NCBI GenBank assembly: GCA_035276765.1
Contig: DATELH010000001.1
Coordinates: forward strand, 62,001-126,000
Source of the DNA: DATASD01 sp035276765
GTDB taxonomy: Bacteria > Patescibacteriota > Saccharimonadia > Saccharimonadales > UBA4665
Direction: 5' to 3'
Length of the DNA: 64,000 nt
Under the pieces are notes generated by a model that worked only from the letters and a program-made list of their open reading frames with translations, did not search any database and was not told the origin of the DNA. Within the stretch, counting starts at the first letter, position 1. Every line of letters begins with the position of its first letter. The position numbers were made by a program, and so were the translations under genes. Positions 23,926 to 31,651 of the stretch are shown here, piece after piece.

Positions 23926-24552
23926 ATGGATATTATTGGCATGGGAGCGCAATACAAGGTCGTCGACACCCATGACGGCCGGGTGCGGAAGCTGCCGCTA
24001 ACCCCGGCTGAATCCCAGGCTGTCGTGGAGAGTTGGTACGCTCCGGCAAAAGCTCCGGCCGAAGATTTGGCTACCGATTACCGCCAGCTGGCGTTAGAAT
24101 CTTGTGCGAACGTACAAACCCTTCTTGGCCGCTATCCCGCCCTTCGCCCTTCTTTTGGGAATCCGGTTTTTGAGGGCAACGGCGTCTACACACAAGACAA
24201 GGTCCCGCTTTTGGGCGAAGCCTTGGCGCACAGTTCTCTGCAAGACGGCAAAAAGCTCGTTGATCGGTTTATAGAGCTCGTCTTGCTCCACTGGAACTAT
24301 GGCATTTCTGAGCGCGTCTTTAACTGCACTATCAATAACGGCGTTGCCCGCGATAACACTATCGTTTTGCTCGATTTTGGCGAGATAACTACCGACAAGC
24401 AGCAGGTGGCGCGAGCCATAGCCGCCCAAACGTGGCTGCATTCCATGTCGTACACCCGCGACTTGCCTCGTCAACTCAAAACTTACTACCAACACAGCCT
24501 TGCCGACCGTCTTACGCTCCAAACACTTGAGGCGCACTGGGGACGACACTAA
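23926..24552 (+). CDS. Small kinase-fold-like protein (function unknown)
   Basis: 208 residues. IGMGAQYKVVDT near the N-terminus looks like a glycine-rich loop with a nearby lysine, and DNTIVLLDFGEIT near residue 147 looks like the DFG metal-binding segment of protein-kinase-like folds, but an HxD catalytic loop is not evident (HWNYGISERVFNCTINNG lies where it should be). It may be a reduced kinase or pseudokinase. The start is fixed by the -10 box 6 nt upstream. It stands alone between the tRNA-Lys block and the CHAP hydrolase. Confidence 0.45.
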   Translation: MDIIGMGAQYKVVDTHDGRVRKLPLTPAESQAVVESWYAPAKAPAEDLATDYRQLALESCANVQTLLGRYPALRPSFGNPVFEGNGVYTQDKVPLLGEALAHSSLQDGKKLVDRFIELVLLHWNYGISERVFNCTINNGVARDNTIVLLDFGEITTDKQQVARAIAAQTWLHSMSYTRDLPRQLKTYYQHSLADRLTLQTLEAHWGRH

Positions 24553-24643
24553 CCTTCAAACGTTGTAGCGTGACTATTGTTATTGCTTAAGCATGCATTT
24601 TGTGCAAAGTTAAGGTATAGTAGTACTTTTGATAGGTGGCGCT

Positions 24644-25702
24644 GTGATAGATTCTCTATTCGGGCTCATGGACATACTAAAGCAAAAGCGGCGGTTCGTT
24701 ATCGTTTGCTTTGTTGTTGCTCTCGACTTTTGGCTGCTTTCTTTGCTGGCTCAAACCATGCAAGCACATCGGGCGAGCATTACGGCGCGCATCCAAAGCC
24801 CTTACACGAGCCAAACATCGCCGATGCCATACGACGACTCTAATGCGGTAGCGGACAGCTTGAGCCAAATACCGGATGCCGTCGGACGGGCTGCAAATAC
24901 GGTAGAAGTGGCGATACTTCGCGGAACGGTTGCCGCGTCAACGGGGCTTATAAGTGTTGAGCGTGGCGCTGGCAACGCTGCAAAATATACCGGGCACGGC
25001 ATAGGCATGGCTGCAATCTTTACACTTCATGCGACTGGCAAGGTTTTGGGTTTTGTGGGCTGGATAACCGCCTATCCGTTTGTGCTCGCCGGACATGGTA
25101 TTGGGCATGTCTTTGGATTTTTCTCGGGGTTGACACATAAAAGTTTGGCGTCGGTTATTCAACCACACGACCATACGCCCGTGCCTGTTATTACCCAAAT
25201 GCGTGCCCAGCAGGCGGCCCTCATCCAGAGTGGAACCTTAGACGTGCTCCCGACTACAGCCATAGGGAACGGTGGCGCCTGCGACAACGGCGCTGGCAAC
25301 GGCGGCTACCCCATGGGCTGGTGCAATGCGCCAATGGACTCAGTACAGACCGTTTCCTATACTGGCGACCACATTAACCGCGAATGTACCTCCTACGCGT
25401 ACTGGTATTTTACGGCCGTCGAAGGCCACGCCTCCTTTCACGTCACGGGCAACGCCAAACGCTGGGCTGCTACCTCGAACTATCCCACCCACGCGGCGCC
25501 AGCCGTGGGTGCAATTGCCGTTGAAATCGCCGGCGCTTATGGCCACGTCGCCATCGTGCAAGCACTGCCTGGCCAAGTGTACGCCGGCAGGGCGGTACCT
25601 GCCGGCTACGTACTCGTAAGCGAAATGAACTACGACTGGAATGGCCATTTCCGATACTCGTACAGTCCGCTGGGCAAATTCTCGGCGTATATCTATCCTT
25701 GA
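24644..25702 (+). CDS. Membrane-anchored CHAP-domain peptidoglycan hydrolase
   Basis: 352 residues. An N-terminal membrane segment (about 14-36) is followed by a Gly/Ala-rich region with further hydrophobic helices and a C-terminal CHAP domain (about 225-352). The catalytic Cys lies in RECTSYAYWYF, the His in YGHVAIVQ, and a late acidic/Asn position in SEMNYDWNG. CHAP amidases or endopeptidases cut peptidoglycan outside the membrane and serve cell division or attack on neighbours. The start is either GTG 24644 (behind AGGTGG) or TTG 24629; a TATAGT box lies at 24616-24621. Confidence 0.82.
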   Translation: MIDSLFGLMDILKQKRRFVIVCFVVALDFWLLSLLAQTMQAHRASITARIQSPYTSQTSPMPYDDSNAVADSLSQIPDAVGRAANTVEVAILRGTVAASTGLISVERGAGNAAKYTGHGIGMAAIFTLHATGKVLGFVGWITAYPFVLAGHGIGHVFGFFSGLTHKSLASVIQPHDHTPVPVITQMRAQQAALIQSGTLDVLPTTAIGNGGACDNGAGNGGYPMGWCNAPMDSVQTVSYTGDHINRECTSYAYWYFTAVEGHASFHVTGNAKRWAATSNYPTHAAPAVGAIAVEIAGAYGHVAIVQALPGQVYAGRAVPAGYVLVSEMNYDWNGHFRYSYSPLGKFSAYIYP

Positions 25703-25751
25703 ACGGAGCGTGCCGCTGAACGATTGGCTTGTAAAAGTTAAAATGTCATGA

Positions 25752-25757
25752 TATACC
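25752..25757 (+). promoter_or_regulatory. -10 box of the gene at 25764, leaderless type
   Basis: TATACC ends 6 nt before ATG 25764. Confidence 0.4.
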
Positions 25758-25763
25758 ATTGTT

Positions 25764-26162
25764 ATGCAAACTATAACTGTTATGGAAGCTGCCTGGGCCA
25801 CAGTCGAACAGCCCCGCACCAATGCCCGTGCCCATGTGGACTTTCTCGCCCACCGTTTGCGCCTCGCACAAAGGGAGCTGCCATTTCCGTTAGTCCATGA
25901 CGAGGATGGCATCACCGAAGTCGATGTTATTGGCGCACTTTACCGGCTATATGACAATGACGAACCAACGCCAGACGAACCGCTCGAAGCGTTCAAACTG
26001 GCCGATGTTGTCGCGACCGGTATCGCCACTGCCCACGAAATGACCACTGGCGAGCTCGTCCCCGAAGACGACCAAGCCTTTCTCACGACTGCGTTCATGG
26101 AATTCCGGCTACGCGATCCCGCACTTCCAGGCGCCTACCAACCGCGCCACCTCGCCAGCTAA
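25764..26162 (+). CDS. Hypothetical acidic protein
   Basis: 132 residues, predicted soluble and helical, with an acidic centre (DNDEPTPDEPLE). There is no known motif, signal or membrane segment. It has its own leaderless-type promoter and stands between the CHAP hydrolase and the flavin reductase gene. Confidence 0.6.
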   Translation: MQTITVMEAAWATVEQPRTNARAHVDFLAHRLRLAQRELPFPLVHDEDGITEVDVIGALYRLYDNDEPTPDEPLEAFKLADVVATGIATAHEMTTGELVPEDDQAFLTTAFMEFRLRDPALPGAYQPRHLAS

Positions 26163-26200
26163 GCTTTTGCTTGTTATGATAGACATAAAGGAGTACCAAT

Positions 26201-26890
26201 ATGCCACTCAAACTAGTCGAAAAAGAACATTTAGTTGATAATGTATGGGCGTTTCGATTTGCCATGAGCGAGCCGTTTACCTGGACGCCCGGCCAGTTCA
26301 TCCGTGTGGAACTGCCGCACAACAACCCCGACAAAGAGGGCACCAAACGCTGGTTCACGGTGTCCGCCGCACCGTACCAGGGCATTGTGCAAATCACTAC
26401 GCGCGTCACTGATAGCACGTTTAAGCAAGCGCTCAGCAACATCCCCATTGGCGGCGAGGACCTGCAACTTCTCGAAAAGCCGGATGGCGATTTTGTGTGG
26501 CAAGACAGCCAGCTGCCACTTATATTTGTGGCGGGCGGCATCGGCATCACGCCGTTTTACAGCATCATCAAACAGCGTGTACACGACGGTCAGCCCATTA
26601 ATGTGTCGCTCATTTACGGCGCTCGCAGCGAGGACACCATCCCGTTCAAAGATGAATTTGACCATTGGCACAGCGAACATCCCGAATTCACTGTTACATA
26701 TGTGGCGGGCGAGCCGCTAACTGCCGAAAAATTAGCCAGTATTAAGCCCGGCCTTAACCAGTCGCTGGTGTATGTTTCGGGGCCGGAGCCGATGGTCGAA
26801 GCTTTGGGCGACCAACTGAAAGCCGCCGGTTTGCCCGAGTCGCAGCTCAAGCAGGATTTCTTCCCCAATTACACCGAGCAAAACTACTAG
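26201..26890 (+). CDS. Ferredoxin/flavodoxin-NAD(P)H reductase-like FAD protein
   Basis: 229 residues covering the FAD-binding barrel (RWFTVSAAP, then TTRVTDSTF) and the NAD(P) domain (VAGGIGITPFYSII; VYVSGPEPMVEAL) of the ferredoxin-NADP reductase family, without an iron-sulfur domain. It passes electrons between NAD(P)H and an unknown carrier. AAAGGAG precedes the ATG. It could work with the flavodoxin-like protein at 58121, though they are far apart. Confidence 0.85.
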   Translation: MPLKLVEKEHLVDNVWAFRFAMSEPFTWTPGQFIRVELPHNNPDKEGTKRWFTVSAAPYQGIVQITTRVTDSTFKQALSNIPIGGEDLQLLEKPDGDFVWQDSQLPLIFVAGGIGITPFYSIIKQRVHDGQPINVSLIYGARSEDTIPFKDEFDHWHSEHPEFTVTYVAGEPLTAEKLASIKPGLNQSLVYVSGPEPMVEALGDQLKAAGLPESQLKQDFFPNYTEQNY

Positions 26891-26936
26891 CGCTGCTGCC
26901 CGCTTCTTGGTGTGTCCGTCCTTCTGCCATATTTGA

Positions 26937-26942
26937 TATAGT
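26937..26942 (+). promoter_or_regulatory. -10 box of the DMT transporter gene, leaderless type
   Basis: TATAGT ends 6 nt before ATG 26949. Confidence 0.5.
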
Positions 26943-26948
26943 AAGCGT

Positions 26949-27812
26949 ATGGTTTTCTGGCTCGCACTTTTGGTGGCTTTGGGTTGCGCGGTTTGTAATG
27001 GCGTCGCTGCCATTCTCGAAAAAATCAGCGCCGACAAAAAGGCACGAGCTACGTCGGTTCGCGTAGATTTTTTGGTGCAGTTTTTACGCGACTGGCCGTA
27101 CCTAATCGGTCTGGCTCTCGACGGCCTGGCCTGGATTCTAACACTGGTGGCCGTGCAAACCCTGCCGTTGTTTGTGGTACAGCCCATCATCGCCTTTAGC
27201 GTCGTGGTGACGGCGCTCGTCGACCGGTTTGTGTTGCGCCACCGGCTTGGCGGGCGCGTACGCGTGGCGCTCGTTTTTATTTTTGGCGGTTTGGCTTTGC
27301 TTGCTCTTACTGCCGCGCCTGAAAAAGCGGCGACCGTCCACCCTGTTGCTCGGTGGTGCATCATGTTGGCACCAATCGCCCTCGCCCTGCTCGCCGCCCC
27401 ATTTGTTAAGCTGCAAAAGCAATTCGCCACGGTTGCCATCGCGGCCTTGAGCGGTGTTGCGTTCGGCGGCACGGCCGTGGTCGGGCGTATGTTAGTGTTT
27501 TCGCATCCCTATTGGCGTGTCGTTTTAGACCCCTTGTTTTGGGCACTATTGGGCTATGGGCTGGTCGGCATTTTGTTGTTTACCATCGCCCTGCAACGGC
27601 AACGGGCCAGCGTGGTAAATGCCGCCATGATTTCGTTTGAAACGCTGGCGCCGATTCTCACCGGTATTTTGCTGCTGGGCGACCGGCCCCGGCACGGTTT
27701 GTGGTTGGTCGTGAGCACTGGCGTTGTACTGGCTTTTATCGGGACGGGCGTTATCACCACAGCGCCAAGCGCCGACATTAACACCGTCGCATTACGAAAG
27801 AAGGTTTCATGA
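26949..27812 (+). CDS. DMT-superfamily (EamA/NIPA-like) membrane transporter
   Basis: 287 residues with eight to ten hydrophobic helices arranged as two similar halves. The first helix FWLALLVALGCAVCNGVAAILEK and the LPLFVVQPIIAFSVV segment are typical of EamA/NIPA-like carriers. The substrate is unknown; family members move metabolites or magnesium. The stop overlaps the Maf start (ATGA), so the two are co-translated. Confidence 0.75.
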   Translation: MVFWLALLVALGCAVCNGVAAILEKISADKKARATSVRVDFLVQFLRDWPYLIGLALDGLAWILTLVAVQTLPLFVVQPIIAFSVVVTALVDRFVLRHRLGGRVRVALVFIFGGLALLALTAAPEKAATVHPVARWCIMLAPIALALLAAPFVKLQKQFATVAIAALSGVAFGGTAVVGRMLVFSHPYWRVVLDPLFWALLGYGLVGILLFTIALQRQRASVVNAAMISFETLAPILTGILLLGDRPRHGLWLVVSTGVVLAFIGTGVITTAPSADINTVALRKKVS

Positions 27813-28417
27813 AACGCATTATTCTGGCCAGCCAATCACCGCGCCGCAAGGAGTTGCTCACCGCCATGGACGTCCCATTCGATGTTGTGCCGAGCCGCTT
27901 TGACGAACAGCTCGACGATAGCCGCACCCCCGAAGATGTTGCCAAAGAACTGGGTCTGGGCAAAGCGCTGGCCGTGGCCGAACAATATCCCGACGCCATT
28001 GTGGTCGGCTCGGACACCATTGTTTCGCTTGGTGGCAAACAGCTCGAAAAACCGGTGGACGCCGAAGAAGCCCGCGCAACATTGCACATGCTCAGCGGCC
28101 GTATGAACGTCGTCACTACCTCTGTTGCCGTGGTCTGCAAAAACCAAGGCGTGGAGCTCGTGGGCGCGGTCTCAACCAAAGTCTTTTTCAAGCCGGCCGA
28201 TGCGAACGCTATTGATTATTATGTCGACACCGGTGACCCTCTCGACAAAGCCGGCAGCTACGGCATTCAGAGCGGCGCGCATGTGCTGGTCGACCACATT
28301 GAAGGCGATTACGATGCCGTGATCGGCCTGCCAACCAAACTGCTTGCGGAATATCTAACGATACTGGACGTACAGGCGAAACCAGTGGAACTCACTGCAC
28401 CAGTGCCAGCACGTTAA
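27809..28417 (+). CDS. maf: Maf-like nucleotide pyrophosphatase
   Basis: 202 residues with the Maf signature ASQSPRRKELL at the N-terminus, VVGSDTIVSLGG, and DKAGSYGIQ with the conserved Lys. Maf enzymes hydrolyse non-canonical or modified nucleoside triphosphates to monophosphates (house-cleaning) and have been linked to septum control. The gene is coupled to the transporter upstream and convergent with the exporter gene downstream, overlapping it by 4 bp. Confidence 0.92.
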   Translation: MKRIILASQSPRRKELLTAMDVPFDVVPSRFDEQLDDSRTPEDVAKELGLGKALAVAEQYPDAIVVGSDTIVSLGGKQLEKPVDAEEARATLHMLSGRMNVVTTSVAVVCKNQGVELVGAVSTKVFFKPADANAIDYYVDTGDPLDKAGSYGIQSGAHVLVDHIEGDYDAVIGLPTKLLAEYLTILDVQAKPVELTAPVPAR

Positions 28418-29787
28418 ATTTCCGGGGGCGTGGCTTCGGGCGACACCTTAGCGGCAGTTGTCTGGATTGTCAAAAACGACACAACGCCAGCAAAGGCCGC
28501 AAGCGCCACGCACAAACCCACTGCAAACCGATAAACATGGCCCGTGCCCAGCAGCCCCAGCACCGCGATCACCACCAAACCAGCAGCGCGCGACACCGCG
28601 TTATTGATACCAGAGGCAATGCCGGACTGCCGCTCATCGACCGACGCCATAACAGTGGTAGTAAGCGGCGCCACGGTAGTCGCGAGTCCAATGCCAAACA
28701 GCGCGATTCCTGGCAAAAGCCGAAACGCGTAGCTATCACCCGGCTGCAAGAAAAACAGCACTCCCATGCCGGCGGCGCACACCAGCGGCCCAACTGTCAT
28801 AAAGGGGCGGGCGCCATGTTTGGCGCTCAGTTTACCGGCACGACCAGCGAAAAAGAACATCAACAGGCTCACCGGCAACGTGCTCAAACCAGCTTTGATG
28901 CTGGAATAGCCCATCCGCGTCTGCAAGTAAATGACGAGCGCAAAGAAAAAACCACTCAGCGCGCCATACATGGCAAAGGTCATAACGTTTGAGCCGCTGA
29001 AGTTGCGCGATTCGAACAGGGATAGCTTAACCATCGGGTCCTTGGTGCGCGATTCGAACCACACAAAAGCTACGCTCAGCGCCGCGCCAACCACCACAGC
29101 CACAACCGACGCGGGCGACCAATGCTCTACCGGCCCCTGAATCAAACCATAGGTGAGACCGGCCAGCGCCAGCGCCGCCAAGCCGGCACCCGTACTGTCA
29201 ATTCGCCTTTTTCGGTCGTCGTAACTTTCGCGGATCGCCGGCTTCGCCAGGGCAAAACAGACGATTACCAACGGGATATTGATCAAGAAAATCCAACGCC
29301 AACTAGCCACATCCAAAATAAGCCCACCTAGTAACGGCGAAATAATCACCGCCATGCTGCTCCAAGCCGTCCATTGTCCAACCGCTCCGCCCCGAGCTTC
29401 ACGCGGAAAATTAGTGTTGATGATTGAAAGCGCACCGGGCACCAACAGCGCGCCCGCGATGCCCTGCAGTACACGCGCAACCACCAACGCCGCAGTCGTC
29501 GGAGCGAGCACACACAGCAGCGAACACAGGCCAAACCCGGCTAGACCGGCTAAGTACACCTTTTTGCGCCCCAAAATATCACCCAAGGAACCACCCAACA
29601 AAATCAGCGACGACAGCGACAACATATAGCCGTCCGAAATCCACTGCAGCGCCGAGAAGCCAGCGTGCAGGTTGGCGCCAATTTTTGGTAGCGCTAAGTT
29701 CACGACCGAGCCATCCAGAATAACAATAGAGCTTCCCAGAATGGTAGCAATCAAAACTGCAGAGTGTCGGCGGCTGATGTTCTTCAT
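28414..29787 (-). CDS. MFS multidrug exporter, DHA2 (EmrB/QacA) type
   Basis: 457 residues and about 14 hydrophobic helices. The start region SSIVILDGSVVNLALPKIG contains the LD-x-(S/T)-(V/I)-V-N-x-A-L-P motif of drug:H+ antiporters, and GRKKVYLAG is the loop 2-3 motif. It exports toxic compounds with proton influx. It stands alone. A second, larger DHA2 exporter is at 59326. Confidence 0.9.
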   Translation of the reverse strand: MKNISRRHSAVLIATILGSSIVILDGSVVNLALPKIGANLHAGFSALQWISDGYMLSLSSLILLGGSLGDILGRKKVYLAGLAGFGLCSLLCVLAPTTAALVVARVLQGIAGALLVPGALSIINTNFPREARGGAVGQWTAWSSMAVIISPLLGGLILDVASWRWIFLINIPLVIVCFALAKPAIRESYDDRKRRIDSTGAGLAALALAGLTYGLIQGPVEHWSPASVVAVVVGAALSVAFVWFESRTKDPMVKLSLFESRNFSGSNVMTFAMYGALSGFFFALVIYLQTRMGYSSIKAGLSTLPVSLLMFFFAGRAGKLSAKHGARPFMTVGPLVCAAGMGVLFFLQPGDSYAFRLLPGIALFGIGLATTVAPLTTTVMASVDERQSGIASGINNAVSRAAGLVVIAVLGLLGTGHVYRFAVGLCVALAAFAGVVSFLTIQTTAAKVSPEATPPEI

Positions 29788-29793
29788 TTCCCT

Positions 29794-29799
29794 ATTGTA
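29794..29799 (-). promoter_or_regulatory. -10 box of the MFS gene, leaderless type
   Basis: TACAAT ends 6 nt before ATG 29787. Confidence 0.5.
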
Positions 29800-29832
29800 A
29801 CAGGTGGCCTATGGGCATAAGATAAAGAGCAT

Positions 29833-30318
29833 ATGCACGCAATTGTTATTTTTGTCGCCAAATATTTTATTGTGTTGTCGGTGCTGCTGGCCATCGCCGC
29901 TTGGTTTCGGCTCGACAATTTTTACAAGAAACGGTTTGTTGCCGCCGCGGTGATTGGTGCGATCATTGCCCTCGCACTGGCCAAGCTTGGCAGTATGCTG
30001 TTCCATAATCCGCGGCCGTTTGTGGTCGGGCATTTTACGCCGTACTTTGCACACGGCAACGACAACGGCTTTCCTTCGGACCACACCTTGTTTACTTCGT
30101 TCATCGCTGTTTTGGTGTTTTGGTATAGCCGCAAAATGGGCACAGTGCTGTTTGCGGTCGCTTTGGCCGTGGGCTTAGCGCGGGTTGCGGCCGGTGTGCA
30201 TCACCTTATCGATATTATAGGGGCCATAGCGTTTGCCAGCATCGGTGCTTTTGCAGGCAATTATTTAGCCACATTTATTTTCCCATACCGCAAAAAATCG
30301 CGTTTCATCCAACAATAA
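29833..30318 (+). CDS. PAP2-family phosphatase (undecaprenyl-diphosphatase type)
   Basis: 161 residues, with five to six membrane helices. The three PAP2 motifs are present: KLGSMLFHNPRP, PSDHT (Asp where most have Gly), and RVAAGVHHLIDI. Small enzymes of this kind (BcrC-like) recycle undecaprenyl pyrophosphate for wall synthesis. It ends 77 bp before the next plus-strand gene. Confidence 0.85.
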   Translation: MHAIVIFVAKYFIVLSVLLAIAAWFRLDNFYKKRFVAAAVIGAIIALALAKLGSMLFHNPRPFVVGHFTPYFAHGNDNGFPSDHTLFTSFIAVLVFWYSRKMGTVLFAVALAVGLARVAAGVHHLIDIIGAIAFASIGAFAGNYLATFIFPYRKKSRFIQQ

Positions 30319-30395
30319 ATAAGCGCTGTGGTATTTTTTACTGTTTGTGTGCGGCACTTTAGTGTACGATACAAACATAAGCAAGGAACTCCGAT

Positions 30396-30719
30396 ATGGA
30401 CGACGACCAACTGCGCCAAAATGACCCCGCAAACGACAATACAAGCGAGCATCCCACGCCCGACGACGCACTCGAGCCAAAAGACGACATCTTTAGTCCA
30501 ACCCGCGACGAAGAAAGGCTCGAAAATGATAACGAACCGCCAGCCACAGCTGCACCCGATAGTCCTGTAGGACCGCAACTGCCACCCGACCATCCTGAAT
30601 TTGACTACGACAACGACGCGCACGAAACCTACGACGAAGGCAAGGTTGGCGCCACCGACGCCGATGCCACCGAAGAAAAATCCGGCGACCAACCACACCC
30701 ACTCGACCCACAATCATGA
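30396..30719 (+). CDS. Acidic, disordered hypothetical protein
   Basis: 107 residues, very rich in Asp, Glu, Pro and Asn, with no hydrophobic segment. It is probably unstructured. An AAGGAAC site precedes the ATG, and the stop overlaps the next start (ATGA), which supports it as a real gene coupled to the EEP phosphatase gene. Confidence 0.6.
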   Translation: MDDDQLRQNDPANDNTSEHPTPDDALEPKDDIFSPTRDEERLENDNEPPATAAPDSPVGPQLPPDHPEFDYDNDAHETYDEGKVGATDADATEEKSGDQPHPLDPQS

Positions 30720-31465
30720 GCAAAACCGCTTCGCTCGAGTTTTCCGTTCTGCAGTGGAATGTTTGGTTTAAAGAAGACCCCGATAATATCGTCCGTCTAC
30801 TGCGCGAACAATCCCCTGATATCGCCTGTTTGCAAGAACTCATCATCAACGATCGTATTAACACGCCACAGTACATAGCCGAACAGCTCGGCTATTATTG
30901 TTGTTTCAAAGAAATTCCCATCGAGTCTTCCGACGGTGAAAAAGTCGTTTTTGCTAATGGGATTTTTAGCAGATTTCCAATCCAACATGAACGCTGGAGC
31001 TGGATTAACGAGCCACAAATCGGTGGCGGCTATAGCGACGAGTATCGGGCATACGTCGAAGCAACACTCGACATGGAAGGGAGGGCGGTCACTGTTGGCA
31101 CCACCCACTCCTCTTACACGCACAAATTTCAATCCACGCCAGCAAAAGAAGCAGAAACCGACCGGCTCGTAACGGAAATTGCCAGACACAAAGCCAGGTA
31201 TATTTTTACGAGCGACCTAAACGCTTCGCCCAAATCTTATACAATACACAGCATCGAAAAACACTTACAAAATGCTGGGCCGGCAGCCGCCGAGAACACT
31301 TGGACCACCAAACCCTTCAGCTACAATGGGTTTCATGAAAACGCATTGCGCTGGCGACTCGATTACGTCTTTGCGACACCGGATCTATTCGTTCATTCGG
31401 CAGAAGTGGTACCTACCGAGTTCTCCGATCATTTGCCGCTTTTAGTAAGGTTTCGGAGTTCGTAG
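30716..31465 (+). CDS. Endonuclease/exonuclease/phosphatase (EEP) family protein
   Basis: 249 residues with the EEP landmarks: LQWNVW, IACLQELI (metal-binding Glu), TSDLNASP (D-x-N) and EFSDHLPLLV (D-H). The family contains DNases, sphingomyelinases and inositol phosphatases. There is no signal peptide, so it acts in the cytoplasm or its export is non-classical. The 3' end overlaps the convergent DUF378 gene by 37 bp. Confidence 0.85.
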   Translation: MSKTASLEFSVLQWNVWFKEDPDNIVRLLREQSPDIACLQELIINDRINTPQYIAEQLGYYCCFKEIPIESSDGEKVVFANGIFSRFPIQHERWSWINEPQIGGGYSDEYRAYVEATLDMEGRAVTVGTTHSSYTHKFQSTPAKEAETDRLVTEIARHKARYIFTSDLNASPKSYTIHSIEKHLQNAGPAAAENTWTTKPFSYNGFHENALRWRLDYVFATPDLFVHSAEVVPTEFSDHLPLLVRFRSS

Positions 31466-31632
31466 CATCCGTAAAGGGCGGCAAGCCCGATGGCGCCGTC
31501 AATAATCCGCGCCACTTCGACGCTAAAAACTTTGCCGATCACGTCGTAGTCAAAAAATCCGATAATCCCTAAGTTCAGCCCGCCAATGACGAGCAAAAAA
31601 TATGCGGCTTTACGGACGATATGAAATTTCAT
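31429..31632 (-). CDS. DUF378 small membrane protein
   Basis: 67 residues with two membrane helices. LLVIGGLNLGIIGFFDYDVIG matches the DUF378 pattern, followed by a second helix GAIGLAALYGCYEL. The function of the family is unknown. A GAGGCAAC site precedes the start. It overlaps the end of the EEP gene. Confidence 0.85.
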   Translation of the reverse strand: MKFHIVRKAAYFLLVIGGLNLGIIGFFDYDVIGKVFSVEVARIIDGAIGLAALYGCYELRNLTKSGK

Positions 31633-31651
31633 AGTTGCCTCCTTGTGCTCA

